64,000 nucleotides of DNA from Novosphingobium huizhouense (GTDB taxonomy: Bacteria; Pseudomonadota; Alphaproteobacteria; Sphingomonadales; Sphingomonadaceae), in the NCBI RefSeq assembly GCF_020179475.1, contig NZ_JAILXZ010000003.1, positions 186,001 to 250,000 on the forward strand, in the 5' to 3' direction. The translations under genes were made by a program, and so were the position numbers. Shown here piece by piece: positions 15,277 through 23,615 of this stretch. Each line of letters begins with the position of its first letter. The stretch's first letter is position 1. Under the pieces are notes generated by a model, which saw only the letters and a program-made list of their open reading frames with translations, ran no database searches and was not told the origin of the DNA.

Positions 15277-15293
15277 CTAGCAGCTGCGCCGAC

Positions 15294-16679
15294 TCAGTCC
15301 TCGAGCTGGCGCAGGAGGGTGCGGACGTCGCCGTCCATGTCGGCGTCGCGGGTGCGCAGTTCCTCGATCAGGCGGACCGCGTGGATCACCGTCGAGTGGT
15401 CGCGCCCGCCGAACTTGCGGCCGATCTCGGGATAGGAGCGCGGGGTCAGCACCTTGGCGAGGTACATCGCCACCTGGCGGGGGCGAACGACCGCGCGGGC
15501 GCGGCGCTTGCTGGCCATTTCGGTGCGGTCGACGCGGTAGAACTGGCAGACCGTGCGCTGGATCTCGTCGATGGTGATGCGGCGGCGGTTGGCCGAGAGG
15601 ATGTCGGTGAGCTGTTCCTCGGCGAGGCTCAGGCTGACCGGCTGGCCGGTGAGCTGGGCATAGGCGATCAGCTTGTTGAGCCCGCCGACAAGCTCGCGCA
15701 CGTTGCGGTTGATCGTCCGCGCCAGGAACTCGATCACGTCGCCCGGCACCTGGGCATTGCCGAAGCGGGCGAGGCGGTGCTCGAGGATCTTGCGGCGCAG
15801 CTCGATGTCCGCCGGCTGGATGTCGGCGACAAGACCCATCGACAGGCGCGAGAGCAGGCGCTGCTCGACCCCGTCGAGGGCCTGCGGCGCGCGGTCGGCG
15901 GCCACGACCAGACGCTTGCCCGCGCTCATCAGCGCGTCGATCGTGTGGAGGAATTCCTCCTGCGTGCTCGCCTTGCCGATGATGAACTGGATGTCGTCGA
16001 CCAGCAGCAGATCGAAGCCGCGCAGCCGCGCCTTGAACTCGATCATCTCGTTCGAGCGCATCGCCTGGACGAACTCGATCATGAACCGCTCGGCCGAGCA
16101 GTAGAAGATCCGCGCGCCCGGCTTGGCCGCAGCATAGGCGTGGCCGATGGCATGGAGCAGATGCGTCTTGCCCTGCCCGGTCGAGGCCTTGAGGTAGAGC
16201 GGCGAGAACTGCGGGGTCTCGAGCGCGGCCATGCGCTGCGCCGCGTTGACCGCCAGCACGTTGGCCGAACCCGAGACGAAATCGGCGAAGGTCAGCGACG
16301 GATCGAGCCCGGCGAGCGCGGTCTCGGCCACCGCGGGCGCGACCGCGCGCGCCGGGGCGGCAGGCTCGAACGCAGCGGCGACGCGCAGGTCGGGCATGGT
16401 CCGCCGGCGCGGGTGGACGGTGATGCGCACCTGGCGCACTTCGGCGCGCGCGATCTTCCAGGCGAGGCTGAGCCGGTCGGCGAAGCGATCGGCGACCCAG
16501 TTGGCCGAGAATTCGGTCGGCAGGAACAGGTCGAGCGTGCCGGTGTCCTTGCAGAAGCTGCCGAGCTGGATCGGCTTGATCCACTGGCTGTGCAGCTGCG
16601 AGCCCAGGTCCTTCTTGAGACCCTGGCTGATGTCCGCCCAGTCGGCCGCCAGATCCAGGGCTTCCTGGTCCTCGATCAT
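15294..16679 (-). CDS. dnaA: Chromosomal replication initiator DnaA
   Basis: DnaA binds DnaA boxes at oriC and opens the origin. The 461-residue protein has domain I (ADWADISQGLKKDLG through FSANWVADRF), a short alanine-rich domain II, the AAA+ domain III with Walker A ASTGQGKTH, Walker B LLLVDDIQF and the sensor region, and domain IV ending in the DnaA signature GGRDHSTVIHAV. ATG 16679 is preceded by GAAGG and gives MIEDQEALDLAADW, the usual start in relatives; an in-frame GTG farther upstream would add about 40 residues of low-complexity sequence. The 570 bp upstream, shared with rpsT, carry a palindrome and several GANTC sites. Downstream is repeat-rich non-coding DNA. The usual dnaN-recF neighbours are absent, as is common in sphingomonads. 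Confidence 0.97.
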   Translation of the reverse strand: MIEDQEALDLAADWADISQGLKKDLGSQLHSQWIKPIQLGSFCKDTGTLDLFLPTEFSANWVADRFADRLSLAWKIARAEVRQVRITVHPRRRTMPDLRVAAAFEPAAPARAVAPAVAETALAGLDPSLTFADFVSGSANVLAVNAAQRMAALETPQFSPLYLKASTGQGKTHLLHAIGHAYAAAKPGARIFYCSAERFMIEFVQAMRSNEMIEFKARLRGFDLLLVDDIQFIIGKASTQEEFLHTIDALMSAGKRLVVAADRAPQALDGVEQRLLSRLSMGLVADIQPADIELRRKILEHRLARFGNAQVPGDVIEFLARTINRNVRELVGGLNKLIAYAQLTGQPVSLSLAEEQLTDILSANRRRITIDEIQRTVCQFYRVDRTEMASKRRARAVVRPRQVAMYLAKVLTPRSYPEIGRKFGGRDHSTVIHAVRLIEELRTRDADMDGDVRTLLRQLED

Positions 16680-17154
16680 GGTGCCTTCGCGTCCCTTCTT
16701 CGCCTGTCCGGCGTGTCCCGTTGTCTTGTTGCCGCCCGCCGCCTGACTGGCGCCGCCCATGCCGAACTCGTCAATCTTCACGCGCCGCCGCCCCGCATTT
16801 TCCGGCCCGCCTCCTTCGCCGGAGACCGGGCACGACCTACCCCTTGCCCGGACGCGCACCAGCGCGCCCCGGACCCTGCTTCAAGCGATTTCGTGACACC
16901 GGCCAGACGATTACCCTGCCGAAACAGAAGGCCCCCGCCGCTGCCGGTCCGTCCTGTGTATTGGCGCTTCGCTGACTCGCGCAAGCGGCCCGGCGCAAAA
17001 AAACTGAAATAAACCTTCTTGACTCGGTTCTGGCCCGCAGAACTCCATCAAATGGCTGATTTTCAATGCTTTTTCTGCAGAGTATTCGCGAATCGCGGAA
17101 ATTCCGCGACTTGTTGCATCCGCGCAAAAGTCGCGCGCCTGAAACAATCGCGCA
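16680..17154. other. dnaA upstream region without genes
   Basis: About 475 bp between the dnaA start and the rpsT terminator contain no believable gene. The distal part (16990-17155) is distinctly more A+T-rich than its surroundings and should hold the dnaA promoter. I see no good DnaA box (TTATNCACA), so I do not call an origin here. Confidence 0.55.
16974..17109. promoter_or_regulatory. GANTC cluster and 17-bp palindrome upstream of dnaA
   Basis: TCGCGGAA-A-TTCCGCGA (17093-17109) is a perfect inverted repeat around a single A, preceded by the overlapping palindrome ATTCGCGAAT (17084-17093). GANTC sites, which CcrM-type methylases modify in alphaproteobacteria, occur at 16974, 17021 and 17090. 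In Caulobacter a methylated GANTC site tunes dnaA transcription, so a similar control is plausible here. No binding protein can be named from the sequence. Confidence 0.45.
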
Positions 17155-17185
17155 AAAGAAAAGGCCGGCGTTTGACACGCCGGCC
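17151..17185 (-). terminator. Intrinsic terminator of rpsT
   Basis: The 8-bp stem GGCCGGCG/CGCCGGCC (17163-17170 with 17178-17185) and a 7-nt loop are followed on the minus strand by TTTTCTTTT. The plus strand also has a T run after the stem, so it could stop transcription from both sides. It lies 65 bp past the rpsT stop. Confidence 0.85.
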
Positions 17186-17250
17186 ATGTTCTTTTTTTGT
17201 GCCGTAACGCGCCGGTCATCACCCCGACACGAACAGCAGGCCGGCGCGAA

Positions 17251-17511
17251 TCAGAGCGCGGCGACTCGCTTGCTCAGACGGCTCATCTTGCGCGCCACGG
17301 TGTTCTTGTGGAGCACGCCGCGGGCGACGCCGCGCGCCAGCTCGGGCTGGGCAGCCTTGAGCGCTTCGGCCGCCGCGGTCTTGTCGCCGCCTTCGAGCGC
17401 GGCTTCGACCTTCTTGACGAAGGTGCGGATGCGCGAGAGGCGGTTGCCGTTGATTTCGGCGCGACGTTCGTTGCGGCGGATGCGCTTGCGGGCTTGCGGC
17501 GTGTTGGCCAT
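17251..17511 (-). CDS. rpsT: 30S ribosomal protein S20
   Basis: S20 is a small helical protein that binds 16S rRNA. The 86-residue product starts [17 protein letters not shown] and continues with [16 protein letters not shown] and [17 protein letters not shown], the standard S20 pattern of basic helices. The start at ATG 17511 gives the conserved MANTPQA N-terminus. It is transcribed toward dnaA, and the rpsT-dnaA neighbourhood is usual in alphaproteobacteria. A strong terminator separates the two. The 205 bp upstream, reaching to the P450 stop, must contain its promoter; I saw no convincing -10 box. Confidence 0.97.
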   Translation of the reverse strand: MANTPQARKRIRRNERRAEINGNRLSRIRTFVKKVEAALEGGDKTAAAEALKAAQPELARGVARGVLHKNTVARKMSRLSKRVAAL

Positions 17512-17660
17512 GTGTTCCTGTCTCGTGTCCTCTGGCGGGCCACCGAAAAGGCGCCCATGCAATCATGATGGAAAGCGGGGAAAGCCCGCCGGAAAGCGGC
17601 GCCCTTAGCGTCAAGCCGCGGTGCGGTCAACAGATTCGGCGCCTGCGGGCCGCCCCTTAC

Positions 17661-17740
17661 GCCAGCCGGCGCAGCCTTAACCCAGCCGGCGCAGCCTTAA
17701 CCCAGCCGGCGCAGCCCTACCCCAGCCGGCGCAGCGACAG
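17661..17740. repeat. 20-bp tandem repeat spanning the P450 stop codon
   Basis: Four head-to-tail copies of a 20-bp unit (consensus CCCAGCCGGCGCAGCCTTAA) lie at 17661-17680, 17681-17700, 17701-17720 and 17721-17740. Read on the minus strand, each complete unit encodes leu-arg-arg-leu-gly followed by a stop. The first unit in translation order is the real C-terminus of the P450 and the others repeat the tail and stop behind it. Confidence 0.85.
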
Positions 17741-19141
17741 GCGCAGGCCGTCGCGCGGCTTGGGGATCGGCCAGGCCTGCCACTTGGGCGCATAGCCGGG
17801 CGCCGCTTCGAGCGCATAGCGCGACAGGATCTGCGCGACCAGCACCTTGGTCTGCATCGTGGCGAAGTGGAGCCCAAGGCACATGTGCGCGCCGCCGCCG
17901 AACGGCACCCAGGCGTACTTGTGGCGCGCGGCGACCTTGTCGGGGGTGAAGCGCAGCGGATCGAAGCGGTCGGGATCGGGCCAGAGCGCAGGGTCGGCAT
18001 GGACCGCGGCCGGGCTGATGCCGACCCCGGTGCCCGCCGGAATGCGGTGGCCGCGGAAGGTGAAATCGCGCAATGCGCGGCGCGGCATCGCCGGCACCGG
18101 CGGCATGATCCGCAGCGATTCCTTGAAGGCGAGGTCGGTCAGCTCGAGCTTGCCCAGATCCTCGTAGGCGAGCGCGCGGTCCGGACCTCCCGTGACGGCC
18201 AGCGCCTCGGCGCGCAGCTTGTCCTGCCATTCGGGTGAAGTCGCAAGGTGCCAGGCGAGCGTGGTGAACGAACTGGTGATCGTGTCGTGCGCGGCCATCA
18301 TCAGGAAGATCATGTGATCGACCACGACGTCCTCGGCCAGCAGGCTGCCGTCCTCGCGGGTGGCGAGGGCGAACTGGCTGAACATGTCCTGCCCCGGCTT
18401 CTCGCGGCGTTCGCGCACCAGCCGGGTGAAGTATTCGACCATCAGCTTGCGCCCGGCGACGCCCCGTCCCATCGCGGTGAACGGCAGCGGGCGGCGGATC
18501 GGCGCGACCGAGGCCTGGACCATGTCGACGAAGGCCTTGTTCAGCCGGTCGGCCTCGGGCCCCAGCGGCAGGCCGAGGAAGCTGACCGCGGCGGTCTGCA
18601 GCGTCAGCGTCTTGATCAGGTCGTAGAAGCGGACCTGCGTGACCCCATTGGCCCCGGCGCCCTTGCCCCAGGCGTCGACGCCGCGCGCGATCTGTTCGTT
18701 GAGCTGGCCGCAATAGGCGCGCATCGGTTCGGGCTTGAACGCGATCGACAGCGCGCGCCGGTCGATGCGGTGCGCTTCGTGGTCCATCAGCATCAGCCCG
18801 CGCGGGAACAGCAGGTTGAGGATCGGGCCCCAGCCCTGCTCGTTCGAGAACAGCTTGTCGCGGTCGAACAGGACCAGCTCGTTGGCGTCGGGGCCGACGA
18901 GGGTGACGCCGCGCCGGCCGAAGCTGCGGGTGCGGTAGACCGGCCCGTACTTGGCGAGCATGGCGTTGCCGAAGCCGATCGGGTCGGCGAGCTGGCGGAA
19001 GGTGGTGCCCACGATCGGCAGTCCGTCGTCGCCCGGGATCGCATCGAGCGCGGCATCGCCGGGGTGGCGGGTCCAGTGCGGGTTGCCGCGTTCGGACTGG
19101 ACCGTGACGTCGGTGAAGCTGCGGGCAGGAACGCTCGCCAT
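17717..19141 (-). CDS. Cytochrome P450
   Basis: A 474-residue soluble heme monooxygenase. The heme-binding loop is FGGGAHMCLG with the thiolate cysteine, the I-helix oxygen-activation region reads AAHDTITSS, and the K-helix ExxR motif is ESLR. These make the family certain, but not the substrate; sterol, carotenoid, fatty-acid or xenobiotic hydroxylation are all possible. No ferredoxin or ferredoxin reductase gene is adjacent. ATG 19141 is chosen; an upstream Met would add 20 residues with no P450 resemblance. The gene lies 73 bp downstream of ferrochelatase on the same strand and may share its transcript. Its last residues (LRRLG) and stop lie in a 20-bp tandem repeat. Confidence 0.95.
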   Translation of the reverse strand: MASVPARSFTDVTVQSERGNPHWTRHPGDAALDAIPGDDGLPIVGTTFRQLADPIGFGNAMLAKYGPVYRTRSFGRRGVTLVGPDANELVLFDRDKLFSNEQGWGPILNLLFPRGLMLMDHEAHRIDRRALSIAFKPEPMRAYCGQLNEQIARGVDAWGKGAGANGVTQVRFYDLIKTLTLQTAAVSFLGLPLGPEADRLNKAFVDMVQASVAPIRRPLPFTAMGRGVAGRKLMVEYFTRLVRERREKPGQDMFSQFALATREDGSLLAEDVVVDHMIFLMMAAHDTITSSFTTLAWHLATSPEWQDKLRAEALAVTGGPDRALAYEDLGKLELTDLAFKESLRIMPPVPAMPRRALRDFTFRGHRIPAGTGVGISPAAVHADPALWPDPDRFDPLRFTPDKVAARHKYAWVPFGGGAHMCLGLHFATMQTKVLVAQILSRYALEAAPGYAPKWQAWPIPKPRDGLRLSLRRLG

Positions 19142-19214
19142 CGAAAGGTCTCCCGGTGCATTTAATCGCCCCATTAATGACACGAATGTCAGCAGAGGCA
19201 AGCCCGGGAACGCG

Positions 19215-20237
19215 TCAGATCCAGCCCGCGAGTTCGCGCCGGACGAGCGCTTCGATGAGGTCGAGGCCCGCCTCGCCCGCGTTGAGGCAGGAAAGCGCGG
19301 CGAAGTCGCTGCCGCCGGCGGCGAGGAAATCGTCGCGCCCGCGGATCGCCAGTTCCTCGAGCGTCTCGAGGCAATCGGCGGAGAAGCCCGGCGCGGCGAT
19401 GGCGACCCGCCGGGTGCCCTTGCGCGCTTCCTCGAGCAGGACCGCGTCGGTTGCCGGCTCGAGCCACTTGGCGCGGCCGAATCGCGACTGGAAACTGGTG
19501 GCGACGCGCAGCGCCGGGTGGCTCTGCGCGAAGCGTTCGCCGATCAGCCGCGCGGTCTTGCGGCAGTGGCAATGGTAGGGATCGCCGAGGTGCAGCGTCC
19601 GCTCGGGCATGCCGTGGAAACTGAGCAGCAGCAGTTCGGGTTCGAACGCGAGCGCGCCGATCTGGCGGGCGAGATCGGCGTGGAGCGCGGCGATCGCGGC
19701 GGGATCGTCATGATAGGGCGGCAGCGTGCGCAGCGCGGGCAGGCGCCGGCGGCCCTTGATCCAGTCCGCCATGGCATCGAGCGCGCTGGCGGTGGTGGCG
19801 GCCGAATACTGCGGATAGAGCGGCGCGACGAGGATGCGCTCGCACCCTTGTTCGAGCAGGGCGTCGAGCTCCTTGCCCATCGCCGGGTTCTGGTAGCGCA
19901 TGGCGTGGCGCACGATCGCCGCATCGCCCAGGCGCGCCTGGAGCCCGCGCGCCTGGGCGGCGGTGATCGCGGCGAGCGGGGAGCCTTCGTCGCTCCACAC
20001 CTGCTGGTAGGCGTGCGCGCTCTTCTTCGGCCGGGTGTTTAGGATGATCCCGCGCAGGATCGGCTGCCACAGCAGCGTGGGGATTTCGACCACGCGCCTG
20101 TCGGACAGGAATTCGCCGAGATAGCGCTTCACCGACTTCGCATCGGGCGCATCGGGCGTGCCGAGGTTGACCAGCAGCACGCCGACCTTGCCTTTGCGCA
20201 CGACCGGGTGATCGGCGGGGAGATGCGAAGCGGTCAT
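19215..20237 (-). CDS. hemH: Ferrochelatase
   Basis: HemH inserts ferrous iron into protoporphyrin IX, the last step of protoheme synthesis. The 340-residue protein starts with the typical VGVLLVNLGTPDAP and shows ERILVAPLYPQYSAATTAS, LLLSFHGMPERTLHLGDPYHCHC (catalytic His in the SFHG motif) and VAIAAPGFSADCLETLEE. The start ATG 20237 shares its A with the TGA of the upstream molybdenum-hydroxylase gene (TGATG), so translation is probably coupled. The P450 follows 73 bp downstream. This completes the pathway to which hemF at 13.3 kb belongs. It is probably peripherally attached to the inner membrane, as is common. Confidence 0.97.
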   Translation of the reverse strand: MTASHLPADHPVVRKGKVGVLLVNLGTPDAPDAKSVKRYLGEFLSDRRVVEIPTLLWQPILRGIILNTRPKKSAHAYQQVWSDEGSPLAAITAAQARGLQARLGDAAIVRHAMRYQNPAMGKELDALLEQGCERILVAPLYPQYSAATTASALDAMADWIKGRRRLPALRTLPPYHDDPAAIAALHADLARQIGALAFEPELLLLSFHGMPERTLHLGDPYHCHCRKTARLIGERFAQSHPALRVATSFQSRFGRAKWLEPATDAVLLEEARKGTRRVAIAAPGFSADCLETLEELAIRGRDDFLAAGGSDFAALSCLNAGEAGLDLIEALVRRELAGWI

Positions 20238-22522
20238 CACAAACCTTCGGACAGGAGGGGAAGGCGGCGCAGGCGCGCGCCGGTGGCCGAGAACAGGGCA
20301 TTGGCGATGGCGGGCGCGGCGACGACCACGCCCAGCTCGCCGGGGTCGAACGGCTGCTCCGCCGAGTCTGCAAAGACAACATCGACCTTGGGGCAATCGG
20401 CGAGCAGCGGCAGGCCGAGCTGCGCCAGCCGGCCCGACAGCGGCAGGCCGGCGGCATAGGCTGTGCTGCCGCCGATCGCATGGGCGAGGCCGAAGAGAAG
20501 GCCGCCTTCGATCTGCTGGCGGGCGATGTCGACGTTCACGATGCGGCCGATGTCGGCGTAGGCGGACAGCTGGTCGACCCGGATCGCGCCGTTGTCCTGC
20601 CGCGCCGTCGCAACCACCGCGATATGGCCCGAGCGCGGGCCTTCGGGCGCGGCGAGGTCGAGCCGCCAGCAGGCGATCCCCTGGCCCGAGGCATCGGCAC
20701 CGCCCCCCCACATCGCCATCCGCGCCGCGCCCTGCAGACAGGCGACGAGGCGCGGCTGGCCCGAGAGCATGCCGATGCGGAACGACAGCGGCTCGGCGCC
20801 GGCAAGATGCGCGCATTCATCGACGAAGCTTTCGACCATGAACGCGGTGTAGCCCGCCGCCCCGCCGCGCAGGCGGGCGGTGGGCAGCGGCAGGTCGACG
20901 GGCACGTGGTCGACCGCCTTTTCGGGAATGGCGTAGAGCGGCAGCGCGCCTTCGCAGGCCATCGGATCGGGCTTGCCCCGCGCCGCGGCCTTCGCCGCGG
21001 GCATGCTGGTTTCGCCGAGCAGGCGCGTGCCCCATTCGATCGCGGTGGCCGGCAGCGCCATCCGCGCGCGCCAGCCGAGCAGGCGCTGCTTGTCCGGGCT
21101 CATCGCCGCGGACAGCTGCGCCGAGACGGGCGTGCGCGGATAGCTGCCGAGCGATTCCTGCCAGCGCGACCACATCAGCTGCACCGGGCGGCCAAGCGAC
21201 TTGGCGATGGCGGCGGCCTGCGAGGCGATGCGCGCGTCGAGCCGCGCATCGAAGCTGCCGCCCGCATGGAGCGGATAGAGCACCACATCGCGCAAGGGGA
21301 CACCCGCGGCGCGCGCGGCGGCGCGGCGGGCGAGTTCGGGCGCCTGCGTCGCCAGCCATAGCTCGAGCCGCCCTTCCTCCAGCCGCGCGGTGCAGGTGGC
21401 GGTCTCGAGCGGGGCGTGGACGGCCGGTTCGACATCGTAGCGGACGGAAAGCGAAGGGCGCGCGAGCAGCGCGTCGGGGTCGCCCTGCGCGGCGATGAGC
21501 GTCGCCGCGCCCTTGCGCAAGGCCGCGTCGAGGCGGGTGTCGAGCGCGGAACTGTCGGCGATGCGGCCCGCCGCCTTGAAGCGCGGGTCCATTGCCTTCA
21601 AGGCCTTGTCGGCGGCGTGCCAGGTGGTGCCGGCGGCGGCGAGCCAGCGCTTGGCGTGGACCACGCCGACGAGGCCCTTCACTTGCGCTGCGGCCTGCTT
21701 GTCGTAGCTTGCCAGCACGCTGTCGCCCTGCGGCCCCATCGCGATCGCCGCGTGGACCATGCCGGGCAGGCGCACATCGCCGGAAAAGACGAAGCTGCCA
21801 TCGACCTTGGCCGGAAGATCGAGCCGGGGACAGGCCGGGCGCGCGCCTTCGGGAAAGGCGCCGGGCTCTTCGCGCGGGGGCTGCGCGCGCAGCACCGGCG
21901 GGTCGGGCGGGTCGAACCCGGCGGCGGTGCCAAGCAGCTTGTCGAACGCGAGCCGGCGCTTGCCGTCGGTGACGGCGTGTCCCTGCGCATCGAGCGTTTC
22001 CCAGCCGACGCCCCATTGCGCCGCGGCGGCCTGGCACAGCACCGCGCGCACCGCGGCGGCGGCTTCGCGCAACGGCGCTTCGAACGCGGCGAGCGCGGTG
22101 CCCTCCGCCGTGATCTGCAGCGGCTCGCGCTCGGCATGGAGGCGGGCGAGGAGCGCGTCCGGCCGATCGGCGAGCGATGGCGCGAGGCCCAGCCAGAGCG
22201 GCGCCCAGCGCGCGGCGAGCACGGCATCGCCATAGACCGGGCTGACCGGCGCGGGCTCGACGCCGATGCGCTTCCAGTCGGCGCCCATCTCCACCGCGAC
22301 GATCTGCGCGGCGAGCGTGGCGATCCCCTGCCCCATTTCGCAGAACGGCACGGCCACGCCGACATCGCCATTGCGCGCGAGGCGGATGAAGCTGTCGAAC
22401 ACGCGCTCGCCCTCGCTGGCAGCGAGCGGGCTCGCGTAGCGGCGCGGCACCAGCCGGAACGCGAGCAGCAGGCCGCCTGTCGCACCCGCGCCGATCAGCA
22501 GGCCGCGCCGGGTCAGCCGCAC
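20237..22522 (-). CDS. Molybdopterin-binding large subunit, isoquinoline 1-oxidoreductase/aldehyde oxidase type
   Basis: A 761-residue member of the xanthine-oxidase superfamily, of the IorB type (isoquinoline 1-oxidoreductase beta subunit). The N-terminus LTRRGLLIGAGATGG is a twin-arginine signal. FCEMGQGIATLAAQIVAVEMG is the conserved GQG region near the molybdenum site, and WGGGADASGQGIA and GGLLFGLAHAIGG are cofactor-contact segments. Such enzymes hydroxylate N-heterocycles or aldehydes with a [2Fe-2S] partner subunit. That partner is not adjacent; a matching IorA-type gene lies at 63.2 kb. The start is GTG 22522, 5 bp after the apbC stop; it yields the Tat signal at the very N-terminus. 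The stop overlaps hemH (TGATG). The substrate is unknown. Confidence 0.9.
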   Translation of the reverse strand: MRLTRRGLLIGAGATGGLLLAFRLVPRRYASPLAASEGERVFDSFIRLARNGDVGVAVPFCEMGQGIATLAAQIVAVEMGADWKRIGVEPAPVSPVYGDAVLAARWAPLWLGLAPSLADRPDALLARLHAEREPLQITAEGTALAAFEAPLREAAAAVRAVLCQAAAAQWGVGWETLDAQGHAVTDGKRRLAFDKLLGTAAGFDPPDPPVLRAQPPREEPGAFPEGARPACPRLDLPAKVDGSFVFSGDVRLPGMVHAAIAMGPQGDSVLASYDKQAAAQVKGLVGVVHAKRWLAAAGTTWHAADKALKAMDPRFKAAGRIADSSALDTRLDAALRKGAATLIAAQGDPDALLARPSLSVRYDVEPAVHAPLETATCTARLEEGRLELWLATQAPELARRAAARAAGVPLRDVVLYPLHAGGSFDARLDARIASQAAAIAKSLGRPVQLMWSRWQESLGSYPRTPVSAQLSAAMSPDKQRLLGWRARMALPATAIEWGTRLLGETSMPAAKAAARGKPDPMACEGALPLYAIPEKAVDHVPVDLPLPTARLRGGAAGYTAFMVESFVDECAHLAGAEPLSFRIGMLSGQPRLVACLQGAARMAMWGGGADASGQGIACWRLDLAAPEGPRSGHIAVVATARQDNGAIRVDQLSAYADIGRIVNVDIARQQIEGGLLFGLAHAIGGSTAYAAGLPLSGRLAQLGLPLLADCPKVDVVFADSAEQPFDPGELGVVVAAPAIANALFSATGARLRRLPLLSEGL

Positions 22523-22527
22523 GGGGC

Positions 22528-23493
22528 CTACCGCTGGTCGAGCCAGGCGATCACGCCTTGCGCGATTGCGGCAAAGGCATCGGCCTGCGGCCCCTCGCCC
22601 GCCGCCGGGGGCCGCCCGGCATCGCTGTCCTGGCGGATCGCGAGATCGAGCGGAATGCGCCCGAGGAAGGGCAGGTTCATCGATTTGGCCGCCGCTTCCG
22701 CCCCGCCCTGGCCGAACGGATCGCTCTCCTCGCCGCAGTGCGGGCAGACATAGCCGGCCATGTTCTCGACAAGGCCGACGATGGGGACGTGCGCCTGTTC
22801 GAACAGCTGCACCGCGCGCGTCGCGTCCATCAGCGCGAGGTCCTGCGGGGTCGAGACGATCACCGCGCCTGCCGGCTTGTGCTTCTGCAGCATGGTCAGC
22901 TGCACGTCGCCCGTGCCGGGCGGCAGGTCGACCACCAGCAGCTCGACATCGCCCCAGATCGCATCGGTCAGCTGGCCGAGCGCATTGCCCGCCATCGGCC
23001 CGCGCCAGGCGATCGCCTGCCCCGGCTGGACGAGGTGCCCCATCGACAGCAGCGGCAGGCCCCACGGGCTCTGCACCGGGTGCAGCTTGTTGCCCTCGGC
23101 AGTGGGGCGCAGGCCCTCGGTCGCCAGCAGGCGCGCCTGCGAGGGGCCGTAGATGTCGGCATCGACGAGGCCGACCTTCTTCCCCGCGCGCGACAGCGCG
23201 ACGGCGAGGTTGGTCGAAAGCGTCGACTTGCCGACGCCGCCCTTGCCCGAGCCGACCGCGAGGATCAGCGGCGGGCTGCGCTTTTCCGCGGTCATCGCGA
23301 CGCGCACTTCGGCGGCGCCCGCGCCCTTGGCGGCGTCGCGCACGGCAAGGTCGAGCTTGTCGCGCGCCAGCCGCTCCATGCCGGCGACGTCGAGCACGAT
23401 CGTCGCGACGTCCCCCTTCACCGTGGCCGACTGCAACCGATTGCCCGCCACCTGCCGCACCGCATCGTGCAGCGTCTTGCCATCGAGGCTCAC
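22528..23493 (-). CDS. apbC: Mrp/ApbC-type iron-sulfur carrier ATPase
   Basis: A 321-residue P-loop ATPase that assembles or carries Fe-S clusters in the cytosol. It has an N-terminal MIP18/DUF59-like domain (about residues 1-75), the deviant Walker A GSGKGGVGKST, the switch segment LVDADIYGPSQ, VVDLPPGTGDVQLT, and the CPHC motif that binds the bridging cluster between two monomers. The start is GTG 23493, with GGACAGGGA a suitable distance upstream; the frame extends farther, but only with arginine/proline-rich sequence. It is the first gene of the operon apbC-molybdenum hydroxylase-hemH, so an Fe-S carrier is made beside enzymes that need metal cofactors. It is divergent from hflK. Confidence 0.95.
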   Translation of the reverse strand: MSLDGKTLHDAVRQVAGNRLQSATVKGDVATIVLDVAGMERLARDKLDLAVRDAAKGAGAAEVRVAMTAEKRSPPLILAVGSGKGGVGKSTLSTNLAVALSRAGKKVGLVDADIYGPSQARLLATEGLRPTAEGNKLHPVQSPWGLPLLSMGHLVQPGQAIAWRGPMAGNALGQLTDAIWGDVELLVVDLPPGTGDVQLTMLQKHKPAGAVIVSTPQDLALMDATRAVQLFEQAHVPIVGLVENMAGYVCPHCGEESDPFGQGGAEAAAKSMNLPFLGRIPLDLAIRQDSDAGRPPAAGEGPQADAFAAIAQGVIAWLDQR

Positions 23494-23615
23494 GCCCGTC
23501 CCTGTCCTTCCTGCCCGACGACCCTTGGGGGGCGTCCTTCGGGGCAGTGCCCTAGCAGAGGAATTTTGGGAGCGAGACACTGTTTTTCGCGCGCGGCGCC
23601 CCTATAACATCGGGC

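Larger units (their letters stand above)
14216..15293. other. Gene-free stretch between hemF and dnaA
   Basis: No frame here gives a believable protein. Positions 14216-14780 are unlike the surrounding codon-structured DNA and contain several G+C-rich palindromic segments, so a structured RNA or the decayed remains of an element is possible; I could not match it to tmRNA, RNase P RNA, SRP RNA, 6S RNA, a cobalamin riboswitch or a group II intron by eye. Positions 14815-15290 are intergenic-repeat material: a REP-like pair, a 35-bp tandem duplication, a 7-bp G+C hairpin at 15195-15213, and a terminator-like hairpin behind dnaA. Confidence 0.6.

Noticed and set aside
16990..17160. Chromosomal origin next to dnaA
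   Set aside because: No TTATNCACA-like DnaA box cluster was seen, and alphaproteobacterial origins are often far from dnaA.
17602..17630. rpsT promoter (TTGACC, 17 bp, TAAGGG on the minus strand)
   Set aside because: The -35 box is good but the -10 box matches the consensus at only two positions, so it was not listed as a feature.
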